Shown piece by piece: positions 27,463 to 36,844 of a stretch of 64,000 bases of DNA; position 1 is the stretch's first letter, and each line of letters begins with the position of its first letter. The stretch spans positions 35,477 through 99,476 of the forward strand of contig JADHWN010000003.1 in assembly GCA_016783455.1 (NCBI GenBank), read 5' to 3'. The notes beneath the pieces were generated by a model. That model searched no databases. It saw nothing but the letters and a program-made list of their open reading frames with translations, and was not told the origin of the DNA. Both the position numbers and the translations under genes were made by a program. Origin of the DNA: Candidatus Bathyarchaeota archaeon. GTDB lineage: Archaea; Thermoproteota; Bathyarchaeia; TCS64.

Positions 27463-28440
27463 ATGAGCTCGGAGCAGATGGAGTACTACAAGGCGAAGTA
27501 CCAAGCCCTGGAGGACCTCCCAGGCGTTGGTCCAGCCACAGCCTCCAAGCTCAGAGAGATAGGCTTCAGGACCGTCGAGACCATAGCCACAGCAACTGTC
27601 CATGAGCTGGTCTCAGCCGGAATAGGTGAGGCCACCGCAGACAAGGTCATCTCCTCCGCGAGGAAATCGATGGCCATTACATTTGTCCGCGGAGACGAGC
27701 TGGTGAAGCTGAGAAGCAACATCGGCCAACTCACAACAGGCTGCAGCAGCCTCGACAACCTACTGGGCGGGGGCATCGAGTCTCAGTCCATCACGGAGTT
27801 CTACGGCGAGTTCGGGACGGGCAAGTCCCAGATCTGCCAGCAGCTCTGCGTGACAGTCCAGCTGCCCCCCGAGAGGGGAGGCTTCGGGTGCGGGGCGCTC
27901 TACATAGACACCGAGAACACCTTCCGCCCCGAGAGGATACAGCAGATGGCTCCTAGGTTCGGCCTCGACCCTGAGGAGACCCTCAAGAACATCATCTTCG
28001 CCGAGGCCTACACGTCGAACCACCAGACCGTGCTCCTGGAGAACGCCGACGAGGTCATCAAGGAGAACAACATCCGCCTCATCGTCGTCGACAGCGTAAC
28101 GAGCCACTTCAGGAGCGAGTACCTGGGGAGGGAGATGCTCGCACCCCGGCAGCAGGAGCTCAACAAGCACCTGCACAAGCTCATCCGCCTATCCCGGTCC
28201 TTCAACACCGCCGTGGTCGTCACGAACCAGGTGATGGCCCAGCCGGACGCATTCTTCGCCAAGGTCGTCAAACCCGTCGGCGGACACATAATGGGCCACA
28301 CCAGTCACACACGTGTGTTCCTACGCAAGGGGCGGAACAACCTACGCATAGCAAAACTCGTGGTGAGCCCCTTCCTACCAGAGGGGGAGGCGCCGCTACG
28401 GATAACCGAGAGAGGCGTGGAGGGAGACGAGGATATCTAG
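27463..28440 (+). CDS. radA: DNA repair and recombination protein RadA
   Basis: LEDLPGVGPATASKLREIGF HhH; GEFGTGKSQICQQLCV Walker A; LIVVDSVTSHFRSEYLGREMLAPRQQELNKHLHKLIRLS. Confidence 0.97.
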   Translation: MSSEQMEYYKAKYQALEDLPGVGPATASKLREIGFRTVETIATATVHELVSAGIGEATADKVISSARKSMAITFVRGDELVKLRSNIGQLTTGCSSLDNLLGGGIESQSITEFYGEFGTGKSQICQQLCVTVQLPPERGGFGCGALYIDTENTFRPERIQQMAPRFGLDPEETLKNIIFAEAYTSNHQTVLLENADEVIKENNIRLIVVDSVTSHFRSEYLGREMLAPRQQELNKHLHKLIRLSRSFNTAVVVTNQVMAQPDAFFAKVVKPVGGHIMGHTSHTRVFLRKGRNNLRIAKLVVSPFLPEGEAPLRITERGVEGDEDI

Positions 28441-28453
28441 ACAACACGGACTC

Positions 28454-28807
28454 ATATCATCCAAGAAGACCCGGGACGAGATCATCTCGTTCTTCGAGAA
28501 CCTATTCGACAGACGATTCTCCGAGGCCGAGAAGACCTTGATATCTGTAAGGGAGAAGGACCTCGGCAACGCAGAGTTCAAGGAGGGATACCTTAACGCC
28601 CTGGCGGGCCTCCTGGTCTCATACCGCTCGGGGGATGAACGCGACTTCCTGAACAAGGCTGAAACCGACGCTAAATCCAGGAACAGCTACAAGAAACAGT
28701 TCAGAGACTTCGTGAAGGACGGAGTCCAATCCCAGTTCGACATTGGTTACTTCATGGCCTGGTCGGACCTCATGCAGTACCGCGTAGACACGAAGAAACA
28801 GAGCTAA
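28454..28807 (+). CDS. Hypothetical protein; coding frame extends upstream of the annotated TTG 28538
   Basis: Open frame reads (ATA)SSKKTRDEIISFFENLFDRRFSEAEKTLISVREKDLGNAEFKEGYLNALAGLLVSY..., protein-like upstream of the track start. Confidence 0.6.
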   Translation: MSSKKTRDEIISFFENLFDRRFSEAEKTLISVREKDLGNAEFKEGYLNALAGLLVSYRSGDERDFLNKAETDAKSRNSYKKQFRDFVKDGVQSQFDIGYFMAWSDLMQYRVDTKKQS

Positions 28808-29097
28808 CCCATCGACAATATAACCGTGTTGAGAAGGACCCAGACCATAACCCAGCTGAAGAAGAATGCCCCGACACCTATCTTCAGGGCCCTAGCGTTG
28901 TCGATTTTGAAGACCCTTGCCATGATCTCTGAGATCACCACGTAGACTATCGCCCCGAACATGAAGACCGTTGTCCCGTCAGTCTTCAGATAAAGCTGCA
29001 GCACAAGCGTCAGACAGGCCGTGCCCCAGGCTGCCGCAATCTTCAGCCACCAGATCTTCTCAGCGGGCGTCATATTCCATTTCTCCATGGAGTACAT
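28804..29097 (-). CDS. Small membrane protein
   Basis: Three hydrophobic segments in 97 aa. Confidence 0.6.
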   Translation of the reverse strand: MYSMEKWNMTPAEKIWWLKIAAAWGTACLTLVLQLYLKTDGTTVFMFGAIVYVVISEIMARVFKIDNARALKIGVGAFFFSWVMVWVLLNTVILSMG

Positions 29098-29396
29098 CTC
29101 ATAGTCAAGGGTACAATATATAAGTGATTATCCAGCGGGAAAATATTAGCTAATCTCCAGTAACTAGGTACGAAACGCAGTGTTTTCATGAACATTTCTC
29201 TCTTGAATGTTGTTCGTAAATACGTCTTCTAAGATGGCTTGTTCAATCATTTACGCAGTTTTTTCGGATGTTTTTATGACGAAAAGACTTCGACTCATGG
29301 ATTTCAGGTAGCTATCAGTAATAAAACAATAGCATTCATAATCCCTTTATTAGTTCCATATAACACGTATTTTGATTCCGGAGGAAAGACACTCAC

Positions 29397-31796
29397 ATGC
29401 CTCAGCGAGCTCCCTTAGGCTTTAAAAGGAAGATTTGCCTGAACGTTCTACTTCTAGCCCTCATCATCACCCTAACTCCTGTAGTTGGAGTCTCAGCCGT
29501 GAATGATTGGCAGGAGGACGATGAAGCCACGCAGACCAGCATCATATCGAAGCCAGTTGACCCCGTTTTCATCAACGTTCAAGGGGTCGTAGATGTCTAT
29601 GGTCAGCCTGAATACCAGGAGAATGTATCGATACCCATACCCCTAGGTGAAAGCTGGAACCTAATATACAACCTTGAGCAGGGAAAGCGATATCATGTCT
29701 TCCTCGTCGGGGACTGGGTTAGCAATAATACTAGTCCCAGAACGGATTACGATATACTAACGATCTACCCTGACAAGCATTATCCTGATCGATGGAACAC
29801 AGAGTCAGCAGGTCTTCCAGAGCAGGTGGCCTTTGATGACTACCATCACTACTTTGTCCCTCCTACGAACGGAGACTACACGTTTAAGATTATCAACGAC
29901 GAAAGGGACAGCGTTGACTCCGAGCCAGCAATATTCATGGTAATAGAGAACATCGATTTAAACACAGTTTATAGTAGGGAACTACAGGGTAGGGCTGATG
30001 CTGGAGGAGGCCGTTACGAGGAAGTGGAGGGGACAAGCTGGGCCTATGAGTTCAACTCTAAAGCCCCCAAGATCAGAGTCTTCGTGGATGTGCCTGATCG
30101 GAGCCATGAACCCGAGCGGGGCGACCTAGACATGTATGAGGTGCGGCTTTACGCCATGGCCAACCCTGGGGCAGGTGTCGGTAACTCCGTTGACGGCATC
30201 GGCGTGCCAAGCGGCAACTTGTTTGGCAACTTCGCAGGCGGATACGGGGGGTATGCCACATCATGTAACGGCGATCGCAACATTGATGCCATGGCCAGCT
30301 GCGAGTATCCAGGCGCTGACATGGCGTTCACCTACGACACACCTAATGGAGAGAATGGTACGAACGACATCTACTATTTCCTCGTTCTCATCGCTGAGCA
30401 TGGCGAAGGGATCGTAAACTTCTATGTTCAGACAGACTTCTCATCTCCGTATATCACTCTCATTAATCAGCCCTCCATCGGTTATGCTGGAGAGAAGACT
30501 CGTGTGACCGTTGAAATAGAAGAGGAATTTGGTATAGACCGAGTCTGGATGGAGTGCGTCGTTGACGGGGAGCCATTCCCTGAAGTCGGTTTATCGAAAA
30601 GTGGCGACCTCTGGATAGGTGATCTTCCCGAGTTTGCTGTGTTAGATTTTGTGAACTACACCGTTTATGCGGAAGACGAGTTTGACAATGTGGGCGCAAT
30701 CGAGTCAAGCTTCCTTGTCAAAGATCGTGTGACGATCCAGTGCAGTCTCGTTGACTCTACCCTGCGGACGGGACAGCCTGCTGAGCTCATGGGGACCTCA
30801 TCGTTAGATTCAGATGTAGTCGAGTTGGTGTTCAGTAACGGCGACTTCTCCAAGAGTGTTAATATATCAACAAGTGAATCAGGTGCGTTCTCGTATACCT
30901 ACTACGCAAAACAGCCTGGTGATTGGAGTGTTCAAGCATTCTATCACGGAGACGACCTCCATTATCCTAGCCAAAGTGAGCCCTTCCTCTTCACTAAATT
31001 CCCTGTGACCCTCACGTGCAGCCTATACGAGATTAGCATTAGAGGGACTCAGAGAGCGGAGGTGAGGGGGACCTCCTCCTTGACCTCAGCCCCCATCGAA
31101 CTCGAGTTCATAAGCGGATCCAAGAAGCACGTATACGATCTATATACAGATGAGAGCGGGCGGTTCAACTTCGAGTTCTCACCTGATGCGCTTGGAGAAT
31201 GGTCTCTGAGGGCCATCTTCAACGAGGACGAGTACGAGTCGACTGCCTCAAGCGAGGCGGCGACGTTCAGATACGAGAGCCTGACAACACACATCTCGGC
31301 TTTGCTCAACCCCAGCTCGGTGAAAGTAGGTAGATCAATATCGATATCGGGGTCGGTCGCTCCGCAGGTCGACGGACTCCCCGTAGAGATGCTCTTCGTG
31401 TCAGCTGCTTCGAGCCACACCAAGACGATCTATACCGATATGCGTGGAAGTTTCAGCTTCGAATTCACTCCTGAAGAGGTTGATACCTGGAACGTCCTCT
31501 CCAAGGTGGGAGACGGCCTCATCTACTCGAAGACCAGTAAATTACTGGAGTTTGAGGTGTTGCCCCTCAATATCTTTGATAAAGTTGTCAATGCGGGATT
31601 GATGGTGCTCTCTCCGCCGTATTCCTATGGCGCTGTAGGCTTGGTGTTTGTGGGCTTCTCCTCTGTCCTATATGTAAAACGTGATTCAGTCATCAAACGA
31701 TTGCCTAAGTCGTTAGCGAAGAAGTTTACTGGGAAGAAGTCCAATAAGAAGAAAAAGAGTAAGAATGGGGCTAAGAGATACCGTAGGAGTGGTTAA
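29397..31796 (+). CDS. Large secreted/membrane-anchored protein with repeated Ig-like modules
   Basis: N-terminal hydrophobic signal; three related ~95-aa segments (VTIQCSLVDSTLRTGQPAELMGTSSLDSDVVELVF / VTLTCSLYEISIRGTQRAEVRGTSSLTSAPIELEF / THISALLNPSSVKVGRSISISGSVAPQVDGLPVEMLF); C-terminal TM plus Lys-rich tail. Confidence 0.75.
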   Translation: MPQRAPLGFKRKICLNVLLLALIITLTPVVGVSAVNDWQEDDEATQTSIISKPVDPVFINVQGVVDVYGQPEYQENVSIPIPLGESWNLIYNLEQGKRYHVFLVGDWVSNNTSPRTDYDILTIYPDKHYPDRWNTESAGLPEQVAFDDYHHYFVPPTNGDYTFKIINDERDSVDSEPAIFMVIENIDLNTVYSRELQGRADAGGGRYEEVEGTSWAYEFNSKAPKIRVFVDVPDRSHEPERGDLDMYEVRLYAMANPGAGVGNSVDGIGVPSGNLFGNFAGGYGGYATSCNGDRNIDAMASCEYPGADMAFTYDTPNGENGTNDIYYFLVLIAEHGEGIVNFYVQTDFSSPYITLINQPSIGYAGEKTRVTVEIEEEFGIDRVWMECVVDGEPFPEVGLSKSGDLWIGDLPEFAVLDFVNYTVYAEDEFDNVGAIESSFLVKDRVTIQCSLVDSTLRTGQPAELMGTSSLDSDVVELVFSNGDFSKSVNISTSESGAFSYTYYAKQPGDWSVQAFYHGDDLHYPSQSEPFLFTKFPVTLTCSLYEISIRGTQRAEVRGTSSLTSAPIELEFISGSKKHVYDLYTDESGRFNFEFSPDALGEWSLRAIFNEDEYESTASSEAATFRYESLTTHISALLNPSSVKVGRSISISGSVAPQVDGLPVEMLFVSAASSHTKTIYTDMRGSFSFEFTPEEVDTWNVLSKVGDGLIYSKTSKLLEFEVLPLNIFDKVVNAGLMVLSPPYSYGAVGLVFVGFSSVLYVKRDSVIKRLPKSLAKKFTGKKSNKKKKSKNGAKRYRRSG

Positions 31797-31891
31797 TGTT
31801 CACCGTTTCTTCATTGTTTTCCTTTATTTTCGTGTCTTCCTCCACGATTTTTGCCGAGTTTAATGCCTTTCCGTCTCCTATTAATAATGAT

Positions 31892-31949
31892 TTTAAAATA
31901 CGTATTTTAAATATAGGTCATAAATATTGGCTTTCTGATATTTATGACC
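31892..31949. promoter_or_regulatory. 20-bp perfect palindrome plus 12-bp inverted repeat upstream of pilin operon
   Basis: TTTAAAATACGTATTTTAAA (31892-31911) and GGTCATAAATAT-N10-ATATTTATGACC (31916-31949). Confidence 0.6.
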
Positions 31950-32028
31950 GATAAAAACGTTCTAATACATAATTCATTTATTAAAGAAAAATGAATGGCT
32001 TGCTAATCCGTAAGGAGAGGATTGAAAA

Positions 32029-32502
32029 GTGAGGAAGATAAGAAGCAGGAAAGCCGTCAGCCCGGTGATAGCTACCGTCATACTGGTGGCTGTCGCAATC
32101 ACTGTAGCTGTCGCTGTGTCATATTGGATGGGTGGCATTTCGAGCCAATACACTAAGTTCGAGAAGGTCGAAATCCAAAGTGGCGTGTGCACTGTAAACG
32201 CAGCCGGTAACTGGACAGTAGCGTTGAAGCTGAAGAACTCTGGAACCGCCACGGCCACACTAATCTCGATATTCATAAACGACGTCGAGATCGATAACTA
32301 CTCTTCATCTGCTGGTGTTGCAGGATTTTGGGCCTCAGATATGAGTGAGACATACAGCCTTACTAGCGGATTGTCTGGTGCAATCAACGTTTACATTTCA
32401 AGTAGCAAGGCCACTGCGACTCTAAGCTCGGGCACGACAGTCAACATAAAGGTGCACAGCGCTGGCGGAATGGACTATATCAAACTAGTCGAGCTCGTTT
32501 AG
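32029..32502 (+). CDS. Archaeal type IV pilin-like protein
   Basis: GTG start; class III signal RSRKAVSPVIATVILVAVAITVAVAVSYWMGG. Confidence 0.85.
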   Translation: MRKIRSRKAVSPVIATVILVAVAITVAVAVSYWMGGISSQYTKFEKVEIQSGVCTVNAAGNWTVALKLKNSGTATATLISIFINDVEIDNYSSSAGVAGFWASDMSETYSLTSGLSGAINVYISSSKATATLSSGTTVNIKVHSAGGMDYIKLVELV

Positions 32503-32543
32503 GCTCCCCTCTCAATTTTTTATTAATATACGGCGGGTTAAAT

Positions 32544-34613
32544 ATGGGTCTGCTGGACAGGTTCAGGAAGAGAGATGAGGAACCAGAGATAAAGGTAGAT
32601 CCAGGCATAGAGATTTCAAAGTTAAGCAGGAAATATGAGGTAGTCGAGGATTATCAAGTTCACAAGCCCATGGCCAGGATCAAGATTGTTAAATCCCCAT
32701 CGTTAGGGGAAGGCCTCCATTACTTCGTCGATGAGGTTCCTCTGTCTGACGAGGAGTACAAGTCCTTCAAGAAGATTATGAAGATCCTGAGCAAGGAGAT
32801 GGACGCCCCGACGAACATGGACATGAGCCCTGAGGACTACATCTTCGACCAAGCGGGAAGAGTTGCCGAAAAGTACTATAGGGCGCTGGGTCAGTTCACT
32901 CAGGCTGGCTGGAAGAAGCTGTTCTACTATGTTGTACGTGATCTAGCTGGCTACGGTCCTCTTCACGCCATCATGCTAGATCCAAACATTGAGGACGTGA
33001 GCTACAACGGACTGAACACGCCCATCTACATATGGCACAGGATGTATGAGAGCATTCCAACGAACATATCGTTCGTCGATGAGCAGATCGCAAATGACTT
33101 CCTTATCAAACTTGCTCACAGGTGTAGCAAACATATCTCAAGCGCATCGCCGCTCATGGACGGCATGCTCCCGGAGAAGCACAGGCTCGCAGCTACTTTC
33201 ATGAACGAGGTCTCCATGAAGGGGAGCACCTTCTGTATCAGGAAGTTCAGGGCTGAGCCCTTCAGCATTGTAGACATGATAAAAGTTGGCACCTTGGACG
33301 AGAGGATTGCGGCTTACTTCTGGTTGATCCTTGAGTACAAGATGAGCTTCATGATTGTAGGGGGCACGGGGGCCGGTAAGACGAGCATGCTGAATGCGCT
33401 GCTCAGCCTCATGTCAGGTAACGACAAGATTGTTACCGTCGAGGAGGTCCCTGAGCTCTCACCACCTCTCAAGAACTGGACGCAGCTCAACAGCAGGGAG
33501 AACTTCCAGTTCGGTCAAGGGGCCTCTAACTCCATTAACATCTTCGACCTCGTCAAGGTGAGCCTGAGGTACCGACCAGACTATATCATAGTCGGCGAGG
33601 TCAGGGGAGAAGAAGCTTACACCCTCTTCCAGGCACTGGCCACCGGTCACGGAGGGCTCTGTACCATGCACGCTGACAGCATCACCAATGTAGTGAAGCG
33701 GCTGACCTCTCCTCCGATGAACGTCGCTAAGGTCTACATCCCACTCATGAATAGCGCCATGCACGTCCAGCGTATCGAGCTCCCCCAGGAGAAACACGGG
33801 TTGTCCTTTGGGCGTCGCGTGAGGACGATATGGGAGATTGAGGATTTCGACAACTACCGCGAGGTTGGAGTATGGAACCCACGGACTGACACCTTCGATA
33901 CCTGGTTCGAGGACAGCGTCCTCTTGGAGCGTATCTCTGAATCGTCGGGCAAGTCCAAGCACCAGCTTCTGATGGAGCTGGACAAACGGACTGAATACCT
34001 CCAGGAGATAGTGGCTAGCGGAGTCCGTGACCAAGGAGAAGTGGCCGAGAAGATACTCTCCTATTACAATAGGGAACGGGAGCTTAAAGATTCGAAGAAA
34101 CCAAAGAAGAAGGGCAAGTCTAAGAAAAGCGTAAAGAAGACTCGGCCTGCTGAATCAGAGGGTATTGAAAAAGAGGTTGAGGTTCCTCCCATCTCTGACG
34201 ATGTTGATTCAGATCTAGATCTAACGGAGCTACCTGATCTCCAGAACACTCTGTCAAGCGAAGATCCAGATGAGGCTGTTCCGTTAGAGGAGGCGGAGAA
34301 GAAAGAAGATGCTGAGGCTCCTCCCATTACTCCTGACGATGAAGCAGAGCTGGATCTAACGGAATTACCTGACCTTCAAGAGACTCTTGATGGTGCAGAT
34401 AGCGATGAGAACGTATCATTAGAGGAGGTAGAGCAGTATGAGGAGGTTGCGGCTCCTCCAGCTTCAGCAGACGTTGATTCAGATCTGGATCTAACGGAAT
34501 TACTGGTGGAGATGAAGGATTACCTTGAAAAAACCGACGGCAAGGAGCCCCTGTCTGATGGGGATGGCGATGAGAGCATGCCGTTGGAGGAAGTGGCGGA
34601 GACCGGTGGTTAA
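32544..34613 (+). CDS. Type IV pilus/T2SS-family secretion ATPase (archaeal GspE/FlaI-like) with acidic repeat tail
   Basis: FMIVGGTGAGKTSMLNALLSLM Walker A; YRPDYIIVGEVRGEEAYTLFQALATGHGGLCTMHAD; ~50-aa repeats at C-terminus. Confidence 0.93.
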   Translation: MGLLDRFRKRDEEPEIKVDPGIEISKLSRKYEVVEDYQVHKPMARIKIVKSPSLGEGLHYFVDEVPLSDEEYKSFKKIMKILSKEMDAPTNMDMSPEDYIFDQAGRVAEKYYRALGQFTQAGWKKLFYYVVRDLAGYGPLHAIMLDPNIEDVSYNGLNTPIYIWHRMYESIPTNISFVDEQIANDFLIKLAHRCSKHISSASPLMDGMLPEKHRLAATFMNEVSMKGSTFCIRKFRAEPFSIVDMIKVGTLDERIAAYFWLILEYKMSFMIVGGTGAGKTSMLNALLSLMSGNDKIVTVEEVPELSPPLKNWTQLNSRENFQFGQGASNSINIFDLVKVSLRYRPDYIIVGEVRGEEAYTLFQALATGHGGLCTMHADSITNVVKRLTSPPMNVAKVYIPLMNSAMHVQRIELPQEKHGLSFGRRVRTIWEIEDFDNYREVGVWNPRTDTFDTWFEDSVLLERISESSGKSKHQLLMELDKRTEYLQEIVASGVRDQGEVAEKILSYYNRERELKDSKKPKKKGKSKKSVKKTRPAESEGIEKEVEVPPISDDVDSDLDLTELPDLQNTLSSEDPDEAVPLEEAEKKEDAEAPPITPDDEAELDLTELPDLQETLDGADSDENVSLEEVEQYEEVAAPPASADVDSDLDLTELLVEMKDYLEKTDGKEPLSDGDGDESMPLEEVAETGG

Positions 34614-34623
34614 GGTATAGAAG

Positions 34624-36393
34624 ATGAACATACGTGACATCTGTTTTGCCTATTTCGGCTGGTTCGGTGAGAAGCTCTCAGGTTTACTTAAGGGGACAGA
34701 GCACGACCTCGACGCTGCCTATATGAAGGTTCATCCAGATGTCTACTTCAGTTACGTCGGGTTCGCAGCTTTCCTAACTACTGGCGCACTCGTTATACTC
34801 TCGATCATGGGTTTCACGGGGATTTTTCCCCTCTTTGACCTGCTCCCCGTAAGCGGGGTCCTGTACATCCCCATTATGGCCCTCATCCCTGTAATGGTGA
34901 TAGTCATAGGCGTCTTCATACCAAAAACAGCCGCCTCAAATCGGATGGCTGGCCTGAAAATAGAGATCCCCTACGCTTCGATGTATATCAGCACTATGAC
35001 CAGCGGTGGGTTATCTCCATTCGAGAGCATTCTCAGGTTAGGTAAAATGGACCTCCTGCCGAACATGCAGAATGAGGTCAGTAGGATCGAGACTATTGTC
35101 ATCTCTCAGGGCGTAGACCCCATTACTGCAATGGAGCAGGCAGCGAAGGTCGTGGACATCAAGGAGTACAAGGAGTTGCTATTAGGCTACGCCTCGACTG
35201 TCAGGACTGGTGGTGACACGCTCCACTATCTCTTCAACCAGACCGACTCGATGTTCCGGAGCCTTGGCAATAGGATCAAGGGATTGGGTGAGAACATGGG
35301 GATGCTCATGGAGGCCTACACGATCATAGGCATCCTCGGGGTGCTCGGGCTCTTCCTGATATACGTCGTAGGTCTAGCGATGCCCTCGATGGGGGGAGGT
35401 ATTTCGCCTGACCAGTTCTTCATGTTCTCCTTCATAATCATGCCCTCGTTGTCAGGGGTCTTCATCTATTTTGGAGACACAGCTCAGATCAGCTATCCCG
35501 TCTCAAACTGGAAGGTATACAAGATCTGGGCGGCGTTCCTACCAATAGGGTTGATAGTCGGGTCGCAGTTGGTCCTTCCCATATTCAATGAAACATTCCT
35601 TATGTCGCCCATATTTAGCAACCTGCTAAATGCTCTTGTGAACTGGCTCAAACTTGCTGAAGGAACCGAGGCCTCGCTTGGTCTAGCCATCACATTGATA
35701 ATAATAGCCATCCCCGGGTTCATCGCTGATTCCTATTTCATTGGGAGAGAGGGGAAGACCCTTGATGGGATCAACGCGTTCCTCAGGGACCTTGTGGAGA
35801 CCCGTAAGAGTGGTCTGAGTCCGGAGAGGTGTATCCACGCATTGTCAGATAGGGACTATGGACAATTCTCCAAGCATCTCAAGAAGATCAGTATGAAGCT
35901 GAACTGGGGTATCCCGCTTAGGAAGATCTATGAGGAGTTCAGGGAGGACATGCGGAACTGGCTGGCGTTGATCAACATCTACCTGCTTATCGATACGATC
36001 GAGGTAGGCGGAGGCACCGAGGAGAGCCTTGAGACGCTGGCGTCGTTCGCTGAGTCCACGAAAAGCTTGGAGGACGAGAAGAGCGCAATACTCATGCCGC
36101 TGACTATCGTGCCGTTCATCGGCGCCGCCCTGCTGACGGGGACAACCGTCATGTTCCTTCAGTTCTTCACGGGCATGGGAAGCCTGGGGGTGTCCATCGC
36201 GTCCGTCTCCCTCTACAAGGTACTGCTGACTCCCCTCGCCCTCCACAGCTGGGTTCTGGGGCTCGTCACGGGGAAGATAGTTTCGGGCAGGGTCTCCGCC
36301 GGTTTCAAGTTCGCGATCCTCCTGACTCTTGTTTCGGTCCTTGGGGTCTGGGGTGTCTCGAACATCAACATGGGGGGAAACACGTTTGGGTGA
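34624..36393 (+). CDS. Type II/IV secretion system integral membrane platform protein (FlaJ/TadC-like)
   Basis: Multi-TM protein with duplicated GspF-like segments directly downstream of the ATPase. Confidence 0.85.
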   Translation: MNIRDICFAYFGWFGEKLSGLLKGTEHDLDAAYMKVHPDVYFSYVGFAAFLTTGALVILSIMGFTGIFPLFDLLPVSGVLYIPIMALIPVMVIVIGVFIPKTAASNRMAGLKIEIPYASMYISTMTSGGLSPFESILRLGKMDLLPNMQNEVSRIETIVISQGVDPITAMEQAAKVVDIKEYKELLLGYASTVRTGGDTLHYLFNQTDSMFRSLGNRIKGLGENMGMLMEAYTIIGILGVLGLFLIYVVGLAMPSMGGGISPDQFFMFSFIIMPSLSGVFIYFGDTAQISYPVSNWKVYKIWAAFLPIGLIVGSQLVLPIFNETFLMSPIFSNLLNALVNWLKLAEGTEASLGLAITLIIIAIPGFIADSYFIGREGKTLDGINAFLRDLVETRKSGLSPERCIHALSDRDYGQFSKHLKKISMKLNWGIPLRKIYEEFREDMRNWLALINIYLLIDTIEVGGGTEESLETLASFAESTKSLEDEKSAILMPLTIVPFIGAALLTGTTVMFLQFFTGMGSLGVSIASVSLYKVLLTPLALHSWVLGLVTGKIVSGRVSAGFKFAILLTLVSVLGVWGVSNINMGGNTFG

Positions 36394-36400
36394 TTACCTG

Positions 36401-36844
36401 ATGGCGCGGATAAGAAAGCGGAAGGCACTCTCCCCTATCATAGCTACAATCATACTCTCAGCTGTCGTTATCGCTATCGGGGGAGGCATCTGGTCCTACG
36501 CCTCAGGTGCCTCTACTGTCATCGCTAACAACTACATAGACGGCGTGTTGGACTTGATGGAGGAGACCGCTGAGAGATTCACAGTGGAGCTGGTCACCAA
36601 CAACAGCGATTGTACGGAGTTGTATGTATGGATATACAACTATGGTGACTACAACGTATCGGCTGACGTGTATGTGAACAATGGCACGTACCAGTTCACG
36701 CCGGCATCCAGTCCTTTATTGATTCCTGTCGGTGAGACGGTCTATGCGAACGTTACCCTTTCAGCTTCCAGTGGTGAAAGTTTGGCGGTTAAGGTTCATA
36801 GTAGGAGGTCTAACAATGCGTTCTACACGTATATTGTGCCGTAA
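36401..36844 (+). CDS. Archaeal type IV pilin-like protein
   Basis: MARIRKRKALSPIIATIILSAVVIAIGGGIWSYASG; ATG 36401 preferred. Confidence 0.85.
   Translation: MARIRKRKALSPIIATIILSAVVIAIGGGIWSYASGASTVIANNYIDGVLDLMEETAERFTVELVTNNSDCTELYVWIYNYGDYNVSADVYVNNGTYQFTPASSPLLIPVGETVYANVTLSASSGESLAVKVHSRRSNNAFYTYIVP

Noticed and set aside
29170-29225. gaacatt...aatgttgttc imperfect inverted repeat upstream of the surface protein
   Set aside because: Only about 6 perfectly paired bases in an AT-rich gap; likely chance.
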